Positions 25,499 through 34,205 are shown, counted from the first letter of the stretch. The stretch: 36,940 nt of DNA from an uncultured Balneolaceae bacterium (GCA_913057825.1 CAJXOW010000033.1:1-36940), one strand, 5' to 3'. A program made the numbers and translations. The notes: generated by a model not told the origin, from the sequence alone.

Positions 25499-26611
25499 AT
25501 GATTATCGGTGTTCCCAAAGAGGTAAAAACGCTGGAAAATCGGGTTGCTTTGCTGCCGGGCGGCGTTACACAGTTTACACGGAGAGATCACAAGGTTTTA
25601 ATTGAAAAGGAGGCCGGGGTTGGAACCGGGTTCTCAGATGAGTTGTATGAAGAAGTGGGGGCGGAGATCGTTGATGAGGCCGAGGAGATTTGGGAGCGTG
25701 CCGACATGATAATGAAAGTTAAGGAACCGATCGAGCAGGAGTATGATCTGATCCAGGAAGATCAGATTGTTTTCACCTATTTTCACTTTGCCGCCAGCCA
25801 GAAATTAACCGAGGCTGTTCGTGAATCAGGTTGTGTGGCGATTGCTTATGAGACGGTGGAAAAAAGCGATGGATCTTTACCGCTGCTTACTCCCATGAGT
25901 GAAGTGGCCGGTCGAATGGCCACCCAGGAGGGGGCAAAGTTTCTGGAACGGGCTTCCGGGGGTAAAGGAGTGCTCCTCGGGGGTATCCCGGGCGTGCCCC
26001 CCGCCAATGTTCTGGTGATCGGTGGCGGTATAGTCGGGGTTAACAGTGCAAAAATAGCCGCCGGCATGGGAGCCAATACCACGATTATGGACATCGATAT
26101 GGACCGGCTCCGGTACCTCGATGATGTGATGGCTTATAATGTCAATACCATGTTTTCGTCGGAAGCCAACATCCGTAAAATGCTGCCCAAAGTTGATTTG
26201 GTCATCGGAGCCGTATTAAAACATGGCGCCAAGGCTCCCAAACTGGTCACACGAGATATGCTCAAGGATATGGTTCCCGGCACGGTTATGGTGGATGTGG
26301 CCATTGACCAGGGAGGATGTTTTGAAACCTCAAGGCCGACGACCCACGAGGATCCGGTGTATGAAGTGGACGGGATTGTTCACTATTGCGTAACCAATAT
26401 GCCGGGGGCTGTTCCCCACACTTCCACCATTGGACTCACTAATATGACTCTGCCTTATGCAATCCAAATTGCCGATAAAGGATGGGAGAAAGCATGTAGC
26501 GAAAGCGAAGAACTAAAACACGGCTTAAACATCGTAAACGGTGAAATTACCTACCCCTACGTGGCCGAAGCCTTCGATATGGAGTGGTCTAAAGTCGACG
26601 AGTTTCTATAA
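25499..26611 (+). CDS. ald: Alanine dehydrogenase
   Basis: NAD-dependent enzyme that interconverts alanine and pyruvate plus ammonia. The 370 residues are the standard length. The N-terminus IGVPKEVKTLENRVALLPGG and the MKVKEPI block form the substrate domain. YFHFAAS (about 91-97) holds the catalytic His region. The Rossmann motif is VIGGGIVGVNSAKIAAGMGA (about 173-192) with the adenine-ribose Asp in IMDID. DVAIDQGGCFETS and VPHTST complete the signature. It is a single gene; its stop codon lies in the left arm of a perfect 16-base hairpin. In other bacteria ald is induced by alanine or by low oxygen; whether that applies here is not visible. Confidence 0.96.
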   Translation: MIIGVPKEVKTLENRVALLPGGVTQFTRRDHKVLIEKEAGVGTGFSDELYEEVGAEIVDEAEEIWERADMIMKVKEPIEQEYDLIQEDQIVFTYFHFAASQKLTEAVRESGCVAIAYETVEKSDGSLPLLTPMSEVAGRMATQEGAKFLERASGGKGVLLGGIPGVPPANVLVIGGGIVGVNSAKIAAGMGANTTIMDIDMDRLRYLDDVMAYNVNTMFSSEANIRKMLPKVDLVIGAVLKHGAKAPKLVTRDMLKDMVPGTVMVDVAIDQGGCFETSRPTTHEDPVYEVDGIVHYCVTNMPGAVPHTSTIGLTNMTLPYAIQIADKGWEKACSESEELKHGLNIVNGEITYPYVAEAFDMEWSKVDEFL

Positions 26612-26638
26612 TTTGAGTTTGCAACTCAAATTATAGAA
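26604..26638 (+). terminator. Perfect 16-base hairpin overlapping the ald stop
   Basis: TTCTATAATTTGAGTT (26604-26619) and AACTCAAATTATAGAA (26623-26638) are perfect reverse complements separated by only TGC. The ald stop codon (26609-26611) is inside the left arm. The stem is A/T rich and not followed by a T run, so it could be an atypical terminator, a 3'-end stabiliser, or the target of a ribonuclease such as RNase III. Confidence 0.6.
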
Positions 26639-26787
26639 GGTGAAAGGTGAAGGGCGAAGGGTGAAAGTGTATTTGAGCTTATAGCAAGGGGGGAGGCGTT
26701 ATCTAGCCATTACGCGATTTTAAGGCTTCCTATCATAAAATACCAGCCGGCAGCCCTTCATTCACCTTTCACCCTTCACCTTTCACC
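26639..26787. repeat. Long imperfect inverted repeat of GGTGAA units (MITE- or REP-like)
   Basis: The left arm (26639-26665) is a run of GGTGAA/GGGTGAA-type units, and the right arm (26761-26787) is its reverse complement over 27 bases with two mismatches. They enclose 94 bases without a gene. The element fills nearly all of the gap between ald and the lolC/E-type gene. Similar GGTGAAAGG-type repeats are scattered in intergenic regions of many bacteria. No transposase or target duplication is visible. Confidence 0.65.
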
Positions 26788-26793
26788 TCATTA

Positions 26794-28020
26794 TCATCTT
26801 CCGTATGAAATGACTCGCAACGGGTCCATTCTGGCGGCTATGCGGGAAGGAAGATAGGAGGCCAATCCGCAAAGCAGAAAAGTTACGCTGCCAACCAACA
26901 AGAAGTCGATCCCATGGGGTTCAACGGGGGCATACGACAGATAGTAGTTTTGCTCGGTTAGCGGAATGAGGTGATACGTTGACTGCAGCCAGTTGAATAG
27001 CAGCGAGGTTCCAATTCCGATCGTCAAACCAACGCCGGCCACAAATAATCCCTCCAACATGAAAATTCGACGTATGTGCTTTCCGGTAGCTCCCATGGTC
27101 TTGAGTATTCCGATATCCCGGGTACGTTCCAATACCATCATCAGAACCGTTCCGATCAGGTTAAAAGCCGCTACAATTATCATCACGCTGATTACAAAGG
27201 GAATAGTTTCCTCCTGCAGGTCAACCCAGGCAAAGATGTTTCGATATCTTTCATAGATCGTTTCTGAATAATAGGGGAAGGATAAGCTGCTATAAATTTG
27301 TTCGTCTAACTTTTTAATATTGTTTATATCCCCGGATTGAATTTCTATAGCCGATGCCTGCACTCCCTTGAGATTGAATAATTGTCGCGCATAAGGCCGG
27401 TAAACCAGGGCCATCGACTCGTCAAATCGATCGATACCGGTATGGTAAATGCCGCTTAACCGAAATTGCTGTATCTCCGGTGAGTTCAGCGGCGACGGGA
27501 TGCCTTCCAGGGTGTAAGCAATGAGCTGATCACCGATCTCCAAACTGAGATTGCGTGCCATCACCGACCCCATAATTATCCGGGGATGGGCCGTAGTATC
27601 GGAGGCCAAGTCGTACTCTCCCTGGTTGATATATGACTTGAGCTGGGTGATACCTCCCGTTTTATCGACGCCCTTCATATGAGTGCCCGCCACTTGATCA
27701 CCCGATTGGAGCATCACCTCGCCGCTGACAACCGTCTGGACCTGTTCGATACCGTCATATTTGTCGAGGTGCTTAACCAGGGTATCGGCCCGATATAGCG
27801 GTTCGTCCGAGTACGAGGCGATACGGATGTGGGGACCGAAACCCAATACTTTATCATGAATGGCCGATTTAAAACCGTGTACGATGGAAAGGGCAATAAG
27901 GAGGCCGGCCGATCCAATGACCACGCCTGTAATGGACATGATCTTGATAAAAGACAGAAAACGGGAGCCTTTGCGTTTGCCCCGAAAATATCGTAAGGCC
28001 AGGAACCATTCGAATTTCAT
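26794..28020 (-). CDS. LolC/LolE-type ABC transporter permease
   Basis: Inner-membrane permease of 408 residues from the FtsX/MacB-like class that, as LolCDE, releases lipoproteins from the inner membrane for outer-membrane delivery. The N-terminus (FEWFLALRYFRGKRKGSRFLSFI) and first helix (about 25-48) are typical. A long periplasmic domain (about 50-265) follows, then three C-terminal helices (about 270-295, 320-345, 375-395) with the LMMVLERTRDIGILKTMGAT block. It starts 36 bases after lysS in the same direction, so co-transcription is likely. No LolD ATPase gene is in the window. Role as a lipoprotein exporter is inferred from family and from the lipoproteins seen here. Confidence 0.87.
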   Translation of the reverse strand: MKFEWFLALRYFRGKRKGSRFLSFIKIMSITGVVIGSAGLLIALSIVHGFKSAIHDKVLGFGPHIRIASYSDEPLYRADTLVKHLDKYDGIEQVQTVVSGEVMLQSGDQVAGTHMKGVDKTGGITQLKSYINQGEYDLASDTTAHPRIIMGSVMARNLSLEIGDQLIAYTLEGIPSPLNSPEIQQFRLSGIYHTGIDRFDESMALVYRPYARQLFNLKGVQASAIEIQSGDINNIKKLDEQIYSSLSFPYYSETIYERYRNIFAWVDLQEETIPFVISVMIIVAAFNLIGTVLMMVLERTRDIGILKTMGATGKHIRRIFMLEGLFVAGVGLTIGIGTSLLFNWLQSTYHLIPLTEQNYYLSYAPVEPHGIDFLLVGSVTFLLCGLASYLPSRIAARMDPLRVISYGR

Positions 28021-28056
28021 TGATCGTCGATTGAAAACGATTGCAGGATTAAAAAA

Positions 28057-29598
28057 TCATTCGGGTCGCATCAGCGGGAAAAACAGGACATCCCGAATAG
28101 AGGGAGAATTGGTCATAATCATTGCCAGACGGTCTATTCCGATGCCAAGACCGGCCGTGGGAGGCATCCCGTACTCAAGGGCACGCAGGAAATCCTCGTC
28201 GATCGTCATGGCCTCTTCATCGCCTTCGGCGCGTAACCGGGCCTGTTCTTCAAAACGCTCCCGCTGGTCCAGTGGGTCATTTAATTCGGTAAATGCATTT
28301 GCAATCTCTTTGGTATTGCAAATCACTTCAAAGCGCTCAACCAGGCCTTCCTTGGAACGATGCTTCTTGGCCAGCGGACTCATTTCGATGGGATAATCAG
28401 TAATAAATGTAGGCTGGATCAGCTGCGGTTCCACGCTGTCTTCAAAGATGTTATCGATCAGTTTGCCCTTCCCGTCTTCCTCTTCATACTCGACCGATAA
28501 TTCGTCCGCCGCTTTCCTGAGCTCCTCAAGGTCCGCCCCATAGAGATCCATGCCTGTTTCGTCCTCAATAGCTTCAAACATCGGAATACGAGGCCAGGGA
28601 GTGGAAAAGTCGATGGTATGGTCTCCAACATCAATTTCGGTGGATCCGTGGAGTTGTTGGGCGATATTTTCGATCATCTGTTCCACAAACTCCATCATCC
28701 ACTCGTAATCCTTGTAGGCCACGTAGAGCTCTACCTGGGTGAATTCCGGGTTGTGGAACCGGGAAATACCTTCGTTGCGAAAATCCTTGGCAAATTCATA
28801 CACCCCCTTGTATCCCCCGACAATAAGCCTCTTCAAGTACAACTCATTGGCTATGCGCAGGTAAAGTTTCATGTTGAGCGCATTGTGATGGGTTTCGAAT
28901 GGTTCGGCCGAGGCTCCTCCGTAAATGGGCTGTAGTATCGGGGTTTCAACCTCCAGGTATCCCTGCTCATTCATATGATCCCGCATAATCTGGATCATTT
29001 CCGTGCGCTGCTTGAATGTTTCTCGCACATCGGGATTCACCAGTAAATCAAGATATCGCTGCCGGTATCGTTGTTCCTTGTCGGCAAAAGCGTCATAAAC
29101 TTTGGTTTCTCCCTCATCTATCTCAACTTCTTTGGGAATGGGAATCGGTCGCAGCGATTTACCGAGGACCTCAAAATGCTCGGCGTAAATGGTAACCTCG
29201 CCGGTACCGGTACGGAAGATATAGCCTTTAATACCGACGATGTCACCGATATCGAGTAATTTCTTGAATACTTTATTGTATAAATCCCGCCCGAGTTCCT
29301 CGTCGGCCACATCATCTCGGCGGATGTATACCTGGATGGTACCGGTCGAATCCTGCAGGTTAAAAAACGAAGCTTTACCCATCACCCGCTGGGTCATCAT
29401 GCGTCCGGCCACCGAAACGTGCACTTTTTCCTGGTCATCTTCTTCCTGAACCCAGGCCGGGTTATCCAGAATTTCCCGGGCGGTGGTATCCACTTCAAAC
29501 TCATGGGGATAGGGATCAACCCCCAATTCCTTCATTTTTTCCAGGTTTTTGCGGCGCTGCTCCTGCTGTTCACTAACGTTTTGATCGTTGTTACTCAT
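28057..29598 (-). CDS. lysS: Lysyl-tRNA synthetase, class II
   Basis: Charges tRNA-Lys with lysine. The 513 residues have the standard arrangement: an N-terminal OB-fold anticodon-binding domain (about 55-170) and a class II catalytic core. Motif 2 is [18 protein letters not shown] (about 268-285) and motif 3 is [15 protein letters not shown] near the C-terminus, followed by LFFPLMRPE. The block [21 protein letters not shown] is characteristic of LysRS. It heads a two-gene unit with the lolC/E-type permease. A possible -7 box TATCTTTG lies about 100 bases upstream on the minus strand. Confidence 0.97.
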   Translation of the reverse strand: MSNNDQNVSEQQEQRRKNLEKMKELGVDPYPHEFEVDTTAREILDNPAWVQEEDDQEKVHVSVAGRMMTQRVMGKASFFNLQDSTGTIQVYIRRDDVADEELGRDLYNKVFKKLLDIGDIVGIKGYIFRTGTGEVTIYAEHFEVLGKSLRPIPIPKEVEIDEGETKVYDAFADKEQRYRQRYLDLLVNPDVRETFKQRTEMIQIMRDHMNEQGYLEVETPILQPIYGGASAEPFETHHNALNMKLYLRIANELYLKRLIVGGYKGVYEFAKDFRNEGISRFHNPEFTQVELYVAYKDYEWMMEFVEQMIENIAQQLHGSTEIDVGDHTIDFSTPWPRIPMFEAIEDETGMDLYGADLEELRKAADELSVEYEEEDGKGKLIDNIFEDSVEPQLIQPTFITDYPIEMSPLAKKHRSKEGLVERFEVICNTKEIANAFTELNDPLDQRERFEEQARLRAEGDEEAMTIDEDFLRALEYGMPPTAGLGIGIDRLAMIMTNSPSIRDVLFFPLMRPE

Positions 29599-29699
29599 GT
29601 CTCGTGCGTATTACCGTTATTATAATTATTTTAATTGCCGTATTTCCGTCTTATGCTTATGAATAAATGTCATATTCTAATGAATCCTTTGGAAGGGAC

Positions 29700-29727
29700 C
29701 AAAGATAGAAAATTAGATATACAATTG
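29700..29727 (-). promoter_or_regulatory. Possible lysS promoter (Bacteroidota-like -7 box)
   Basis: On the minus strand TATCTTTG (reverse complement of 29700-29707) fits the Bacteroidota -7 consensus TAnnTTTG. A TTG (29722-29724, minus) sits 14 bases further upstream, which is shorter than usual, so the pairing is weak. A short inverted repeat, CTTTGG (29687-29692) and CCAAAG (29699-29704), overlaps the box. Confidence 0.3.
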
Positions 29728-29749
29728 TGAGTTTAAGGACAGATTATAG

Positions 29750-29826
29750 TAGTTTGTCGCCATTGAATATACGGAAATTTCAATATTCGGGTTGATTTTT
29801 TAGAGGCCTCGGTGTCCTCTTTTTTT
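29750..29826 (+). ncRNA. Candidate small RNA or leader RNA ending at an intrinsic terminator
   Basis: The 462-base gap 29599-30060 has no convincing gene on the plus strand before 30061, yet holds a clear plus-strand terminator at 29802-29826. Upstream of it a stem GAATAT (29765-29770) / ATATTC (29783-29788) encloses the palindrome GAAATTTC. A possible -7-like box TAGTTTG (29750-29756) follows TTG (29725-29727) after 22 bases. Together these would give a short structured transcript of about 70 bases. It could instead be an attenuator in a long leader of the phosphopantetheinyl transferase gene. The 5' boundary is approximate. Confidence 0.35.
29802..29826 (+). terminator. Intrinsic terminator without an upstream gene
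   Basis: AGAGG (29802-29806) pairs with CCTCT (29816-29820) around a nine-base loop, followed at once by six T residues (29821-29826). The U-tract exists only in the plus direction. It is the best canonical intrinsic terminator in the window. The nearest plus-strand gene upstream is ald, more than 3 kb away, beyond two minus-strand genes. Confidence 0.65.
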
Positions 29827-30060
29827 ATATTACTATTGAAAAACCGGGCGGCAGTTCCGAAGTATTAAGTTTTTCGGTAATTAGATGAAAAAAATATCTT
29901 AAAGTTGACAGGCATTTATCATGGTCTGCAGATATTTAAACAAACTCAAAAAGAGAAAAACTTTCGAACGAGGAACCGCCACCCGGTCTTTCAATGGCCT
30001 CTTATATTAAAATCGAGTGGCTGCTTCGTTACAGAAGGGTTCGACAATCATAAAGTGAAT

Positions 30061-30699
30061 ATGGTTAAGTATATAAATCTAGAAAATGCCGATAACACCG
30101 GCGGAGATATCTGGCTGGCTCTTTCCGAGATTGAGGAACGGGATGATTTGAGTTTTCTCACCAAAATAGAACAGGAGTACTACCGGAATTTTGAGCATGA
30201 ACGTAGAAAAAGAGAATTTGTCGAGTCACGGGCTATTTTGAAAGATATGGCGAAACGGGCGGGACTCCATGTTTCAAGCCTTAAACTCAAGAAAACCTCC
30301 GAAGGGAGGCCCTACGGCGTTACAAAAAAGGAGGAGTTTTTTGTCAGTATCGCTCATACCAACCGATTCGTTTTTTGTGGATTGTCAATAAATCGGCCGA
30401 TTGGCGTGGATTTAGAGCCGTTCGACCGAGAAATACATCCCGGCGTCAGAAGTCGGATACTGTCGGATGAAGAGCTTGAAAACAAATCCCTCCAAAAGGT
30501 GGACACCGTTCGACTATGGACCATTAAGGAAGCTATTGTTAAGTTAACGGGAGGGGGGTTGGGCAAACATCTTTCAATATCCCACGTTACCAAAACGGAC
30601 ACCTATGTATTTAAGGCCGCGATTAATGAATATAAGATCCAGATTTATAGCAGAAAGTATCTTGATCACTGGCTTTCTGTAGCTGTTTCAAATCCTTGA
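30061..30699 (+). CDS. 4'-phosphopantetheinyl transferase, Sfp type
   Basis: Attaches the 4'-phosphopantetheine arm of CoA to carrier proteins, here most likely AcpP Ser38. I choose the ATG at 30061 (MVKYINLENAD), giving 212 residues, because the 52-residue extension from 29905 has no family resemblance. The two diagnostic motifs are present: GVDLEPF with Asp117 and Glu119 (Mg2+ site), and WTIKEAIVKLTGGGL (153-167) with Lys156 and Glu157. An SEGRPYG block near 80 and SIAHTNRFVF near 98 also fit. No biosynthetic megasynthase gene is nearby and no acpS is seen in the window, so it may serve primary metabolism. Confidence 0.85.
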   Translation: MVKYINLENADNTGGDIWLALSEIEERDDLSFLTKIEQEYYRNFEHERRKREFVESRAILKDMAKRAGLHVSSLKLKKTSEGRPYGVTKKEEFFVSIAHTNRFVFCGLSINRPIGVDLEPFDREIHPGVRSRILSDEELENKSLQKVDTVRLWTIKEAIVKLTGGGLGKHLSISHVTKTDTYVFKAAINEYKIQIYSRKYLDHWLSVAVSNP

Positions 30700-30869
30700 T
30701 ATAAAATACGTTACATAAAATATATAGAGTTAGTTATAGTATTTTTGATGGCATTTTTACTTTTGCACCTTATACGATAATGAATTTTTGAAAATTGCAC
30801 ATAGATTGGCCTGGCAACGAATTTTTTCCAAAGTGAACTTTTTTGAGATGACCCTATTATCGTTCCGTT

Positions 30870-31247
30870 ATGTCTGATCAAAATTCTCTCAGTTCGAGTG
30901 ATTATTATCAAAAAGTTTATGCGGTTGTGGAGCAAATACCGTATGGACGTGTGACTACATACGGCTCCATTGCATCGTTTCTGGGAATTGCTTCCGCGGC
31001 TCGCATGGTAGGATATGCCTTGAATCAAACAGCCGGTGCCGGGGCAGAAAAAAGTATTCCCGCCCATCGAGTGCTTAATCGTAATGGGGAACTGACGGGC
31101 AGAGCTTATTTTCCGGATGATACCATGCGGGAACGATTGCAGCAGGAAGGTGTTCGTTTTACAGATGAATACCGTGTGGATCTTGAGCAACACTTTTGGG
31201 ATCCGGCTGATCACTTGAATCCAGATCGATACACGGAGGCAATTTGA
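30870..31247 (+). CDS. Alkyltransferase-like protein (ATL), cysteine-less MGMT homologue
   Basis: Small DNA-binding protein of 125 residues with the C-terminal fold of O6-alkylguanine-DNA alkyltransferase. The winged-helix motif (IPYGRVTTYGSIASFLG, 23-39), the Arg45 finger in AARMVG and the active-site block SIPAHRVLNRNGELTG (62-77) are clear. The usual PCHR is PAHR, so the alkyl-accepting Cys is Ala65 and the protein cannot transfer alkyl groups. ATL proteins bind O6-alkylguanine and steer it to nucleotide excision repair. A TACTTTTG box (30758-30765) about 105 bases upstream fits the Bacteroidota -7 consensus, without a well placed -33 element. Confidence 0.88.
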   Translation: MSDQNSLSSSDYYQKVYAVVEQIPYGRVTTYGSIASFLGIASAARMVGYALNQTAGAGAEKSIPAHRVLNRNGELTGRAYFPDDTMRERLQQEGVRFTDEYRVDLEQHFWDPADHLNPDRYTEAI

Positions 31248-31369
31248 GCGCAAATTGTTAGTTATATCATCGTATTAAGGAATACAGGCTTCTGAAATGG
31301 GTGTCACACACGGGAATTTTTTGCTTTATTGCAAAACAGAGAAGCAAGTATCTTAATTAACGAGGTTAC

Positions 31370-32035
31370 ATGTACCAAGTGGAAATTTTAGATATTGACG
31401 AAACCGCGGGAAATCCCTCCGGATCTGACATCTTGGATACGACGTATCCCCTGATGGAGGATTTCTATACGATTCAGGGAGAAGGCGTCCATTCCGGCAA
31501 ACCGGCTTACTTTATACGTACCGCCGGATGTGACGTCAACTGTTTTTGGTGTGATGTTCCTGAAAGTTGGGAGGAAGCAGACCATGAAAAGGAATCGGTT
31601 GGAGCTATTGTGGAAAGAGCCCAGAAAAGTGGCGCCGGGATAGCGGTCATTACGGGGGGAGAGCCATTGCTACATGATCTGGAAGATCTAACTATTGCCC
31701 TAAAACAGGCGGGCTTGCAGGTTCATATCGAAACAAGCGGCTCCTCACCGTTGAGCGGATATCTGGACTGGATTACGTTTTCTCCCAAAAAATTCAAACA
31801 GCCTCTCGATGATATTTATAATCATGCGGACGAACTGAAGGTGATTATCCGCAAGAATAAGGACTTTGAGTGGGCTGAATTAAATGCTGAACGCGTCCGG
31901 GATGAGGCGGTACTCATCCTGCAACCGGAATGGTACAACCGCGAGGAAGCCACCCCGTTGATCGTCGATTATATAAAAGAAAACCCCCAGTGGAAGATTA
32001 GCCTTCAGTCCCACAAATATATGAACGTCCCCTGA
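31370..32035 (+). CDS. queE: 7-carboxy-7-deazaguanine synthase (QueE)
   Basis: Radical SAM enzyme that contracts 6-carboxytetrahydropterin to 7-carboxy-7-deazaguanine on the way to queuosine (or other deazapurines). The 221-residue size is normal. Cluster cysteines are Cys54, Cys58 and Cys61 in AGCDVNCFWCDV (CxxxCxxC). YTIQGEGVHSGKPAYFIR precedes them and ITGGEPLL follows, as in other QueE proteins. The C-terminal LQPEWYN and SLQSHKYMNVP blocks are also typical. queC, queD and queF are not in the window. The 122-base upstream gap holds TTTTGC/GCAAAA (31319-31336) with a six-base loop; I see no preQ1 riboswitch. Confidence 0.93.
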   Translation: MYQVEILDIDETAGNPSGSDILDTTYPLMEDFYTIQGEGVHSGKPAYFIRTAGCDVNCFWCDVPESWEEADHEKESVGAIVERAQKSGAGIAVITGGEPLLHDLEDLTIALKQAGLQVHIETSGSSPLSGYLDWITFSPKKFKQPLDDIYNHADELKVIIRKNKDFEWAELNAERVRDEAVLILQPEWYNREEATPLIVDYIKENPQWKISLQSHKYMNVP

Positions 32036-32070
32036 TATCCGGTAAAAAAACCAGAACCTTCCGAATAATT

Positions 32071-33042
32071 TTACTTTATATATGGTTTGAAAATTTCTTC
32101 CAGCGTCTGGTCAAAGGAATCGACCGGTTCCGGATTAAAGGGTTTGCCGGTGAGTTTATGAAAAAGTTCAGCATACCGCTCAAACACTTTCCAGCGAAAT
32201 GCATCCGGCAAGTCGGGCAGCGTTTGTCCCTCTTTGCCCTGGAATCCGTGATCCATTAGCCATTCGCGCAGGAATTCTTTGGAGAGCTGTTTTTGGGGCT
32301 TCCCTTTTTTGAGGCGTTCCTGGTATTCGTCGGCATAGAAAAAACGGGAGGAGTCGGGGGTGTGTACTTCGTCTATCAACAAGAGGTCCCCGTTATGGAA
32401 TCCAAATTCATATTTGGTATCAACAAGTATCAGTCCCTGTTTGGCAGCTTCTTCACGTCCTCGCTCAAACAGCTTAAAGGCAATATTTCGAATTTGTTTC
32501 CAGGTAGATTCATCAACAATTCCCTGTTCCAGAATTTCATTTTCGGAAATATCCTCATCATGTCCTTCTTCCGCTTTGGTGGCCGGGGTCAAAATCGGAT
32601 TTTCAAAAGTCTCATTCATTCTGAGTCCCTCGGGAAGCGAGACGCCGGATAATTTTCTTTTACCACTTTTATAGACTCTCCAGGCATGCCCGGTCAGGCA
32701 ACCCCGCATCACTACTTCAATGGGGATGGGGTCACAGGATTTCGCAATCGTGACATTGGGATGAGGAACATCAATCACATGCGTATCCGTTATATCTTCA
32801 ACTTGATCGAAAGCATGAGCAGCCAGTTGGTTTAGAATTTGTCCCTTGAATGGAATTGCCTGTCGCATGATATGGTCAAACGCGGATATACGATCAGACG
32901 CCACAATCCCCAGGGTTTCGTCGTCAAGGGTATAAACCTCGCGAACTTTACCCCGATAGGGTTCCTCCAGGCCGCTGACGGAAGTTTGGGTGATGCAATT
33001 GTTCAGGGCATGTTCACGGTCAACTTGCTGCGAATAATGCAT
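32071..33042 (-). CDS. purC: SAICAR synthase (PurC), long ADE1-like form
   Basis: Joins CAIR and aspartate in purine synthesis (ATP-dependent). The 323 residues are longer than the roughly 240 of E. coli and match the form seen in Bacteroidota and fungi (ADE1-type). Typical motifs are RGKVREVYTLDD (about 30-41), VASDRISAFDHIM (49-61), PIEVVMRGCLTGHAWR, and LVDTKYEFG with IDEVHTPDSSRFFYADEY. It starts nine bases after the stop of the LacI-type regulator gene, in the same direction, so the two are probably one transcript. Other pur genes are not in the window. Confidence 0.95.
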   Translation of the reverse strand: MHYSQQVDREHALNNCITQTSVSGLEEPYRGKVREVYTLDDETLGIVASDRISAFDHIMRQAIPFKGQILNQLAAHAFDQVEDITDTHVIDVPHPNVTIAKSCDPIPIEVVMRGCLTGHAWRVYKSGKRKLSGVSLPEGLRMNETFENPILTPATKAEEGHDEDISENEILEQGIVDESTWKQIRNIAFKLFERGREEAAKQGLILVDTKYEFGFHNGDLLLIDEVHTPDSSRFFYADEYQERLKKGKPQKQLSKEFLREWLMDHGFQGKEGQTLPDLPDAFRWKVFERYAELFHKLTGKPFNPEPVDSFDQTLEEIFKPYIK

Positions 33043-33051
33043 GAGACGAGT

Positions 33052-34080
33052 TCAGTTGTGTTTGGAATTTTTTGTGTTCTTGGTCGAGTTTCGAACGATC
33101 AGCTTGGGTTCAGTGGTTTCCTGCGTCCGTTCTGTGGTATTGTCACTGAGGATGGCTTTAAGCTGGTGCATGGCCCGGGTTCCGATATCATACATCTTTT
33201 GATCAATGGTCGATAAGTCGATGTATTTCGAAAACTTGATGTTGTCATGTCCCATAACGGCTATATCGTCTGGAACCGACTTCCCCAGGGTGGAGAGGGC
33301 GTTTATGGCTCCGATAGCCATCGTATCGTTGGTGCAAAAAAGGGCTTCGGGAAATGCACCGTGATCAGAGAACTTGGAGATCACCTCAAAACCCGCTTCT
33401 TCTGATAATCCGGCATGCTTGGTGGTATCTCCGGCTATGAACATCTCTTCCAAGATTGGAAGGTCGTGATCTTTCAAAGCATCGCGAAAACCTTGTTCCC
33501 GGTCGTTGGAAGCCTGTGATTCGATAGCCGGGGTGATCATGCCAATTTTTTCAAAACCCTGTTCAGCCAGGTGTCGACCAGCCATATATCCCCCCGTGTA
33601 GTTATCAAAATCGATATAATCGTAATCAGGATGATGAGATCCGATGAGTATGATAGGGATTTGGGAACTTTGAAGACGCTTATGGATGCTTTCATCGATA
33701 GCAATCGAAAATATGAAAAGAGCATCGGCTGTTCCGCGGTCCAGGAACTTCTTGAACGATTCTTTGGGATTACTTGATCCGGTATTAAAAATGACGACAT
33801 CCAGATCCATTTGCTGGATCTCATCTTTTACCCCTTTAAGCACCTCGTTGAAGAACGGGGTGGTAAAAGAGGGGACTACAATACCGAGTATCTGAGGTTC
33901 TTGGCTGGCAAGTTTGCGGGCACTGATCTGGGGACGAAATCCCAGTTCGTCCACTGCCTCCATGACCTTGTCTCGGGTCGATTCCGAAACAAAAGCAGAT
34001 TCATTCAAAACACGGGATACCGTCGAAATGGCAACATCCGCTTTTTTCGCGACATCATAAATGGTTATTTTTTTCTCCAT
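33052..34080 (-). CDS. LacI-family transcriptional regulator
   Basis: DNA-binding repressor of 342 residues. The N-terminal LacI helix-turn-helix is ITIYDVAKKADVAISTVSRVLN (5-26), followed by a hinge (ISARKLASQ, about 52-60) and a periplasmic-binding-protein-like ligand domain (from about 62). The effector is unknown; family members mostly bind sugars, but E. coli PurR binds hypoxanthine or guanine and represses purC. Being nine bases upstream of purC makes a PurR-like role worth considering, although Bacteroidota-type LacI regulators are usually sugar regulators. The divergent accC region carries inverted repeats that may be its operator. Confidence 0.88.
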   Translation of the reverse strand: MEKKITIYDVAKKADVAISTVSRVLNESAFVSESTRDKVMEAVDELGFRPQISARKLASQEPQILGIVVPSFTTPFFNEVLKGVKDEIQQMDLDVVIFNTGSSNPKESFKKFLDRGTADALFIFSIAIDESIHKRLQSSQIPIILIGSHHPDYDYIDFDNYTGGYMAGRHLAEQGFEKIGMITPAIESQASNDREQGFRDALKDHDLPILEEMFIAGDTTKHAGLSEEAGFEVISKFSDHGAFPEALFCTNDTMAIGAINALSTLGKSVPDDIAVMGHDNIKFSKYIDLSTIDQKMYDIGTRAMHQLKAILSDNTTERTQETTEPKLIVRNSTKNTKNSKHN

Positions 34081-34205
34081 AGTAAACGTAAAAGTAATGG
34101 TCAGTCGAGTAATTAGCTGATTCCCGGATATCCTCCGTTACCTTGGCGGTACACACCGGAATTACTTGCATTCGTATCCCACAAATTCCTTGCTGCCCAA
34201 TTCGC

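Noticed and set aside
26639..26787. CRISPR array, suggested by the repeated GGTGAA units
   Set aside because: The units are six to seven bases without spacers, and the two arms are inverted, not direct, repeats.
29905..30060. 52-residue N-terminal extension of the phosphopantetheinyl transferase, or a small separate gene
   Set aside because: The residues do not match the family, and the ATG at 30061 gives a normal length. Nothing supports an independent gene.
31248..31369. preQ1 riboswitch upstream of queE
   Set aside because: The gap has a TTTTGC/GCAAAA stem but none of the conserved preQ1 loop and tail sequences that I know.
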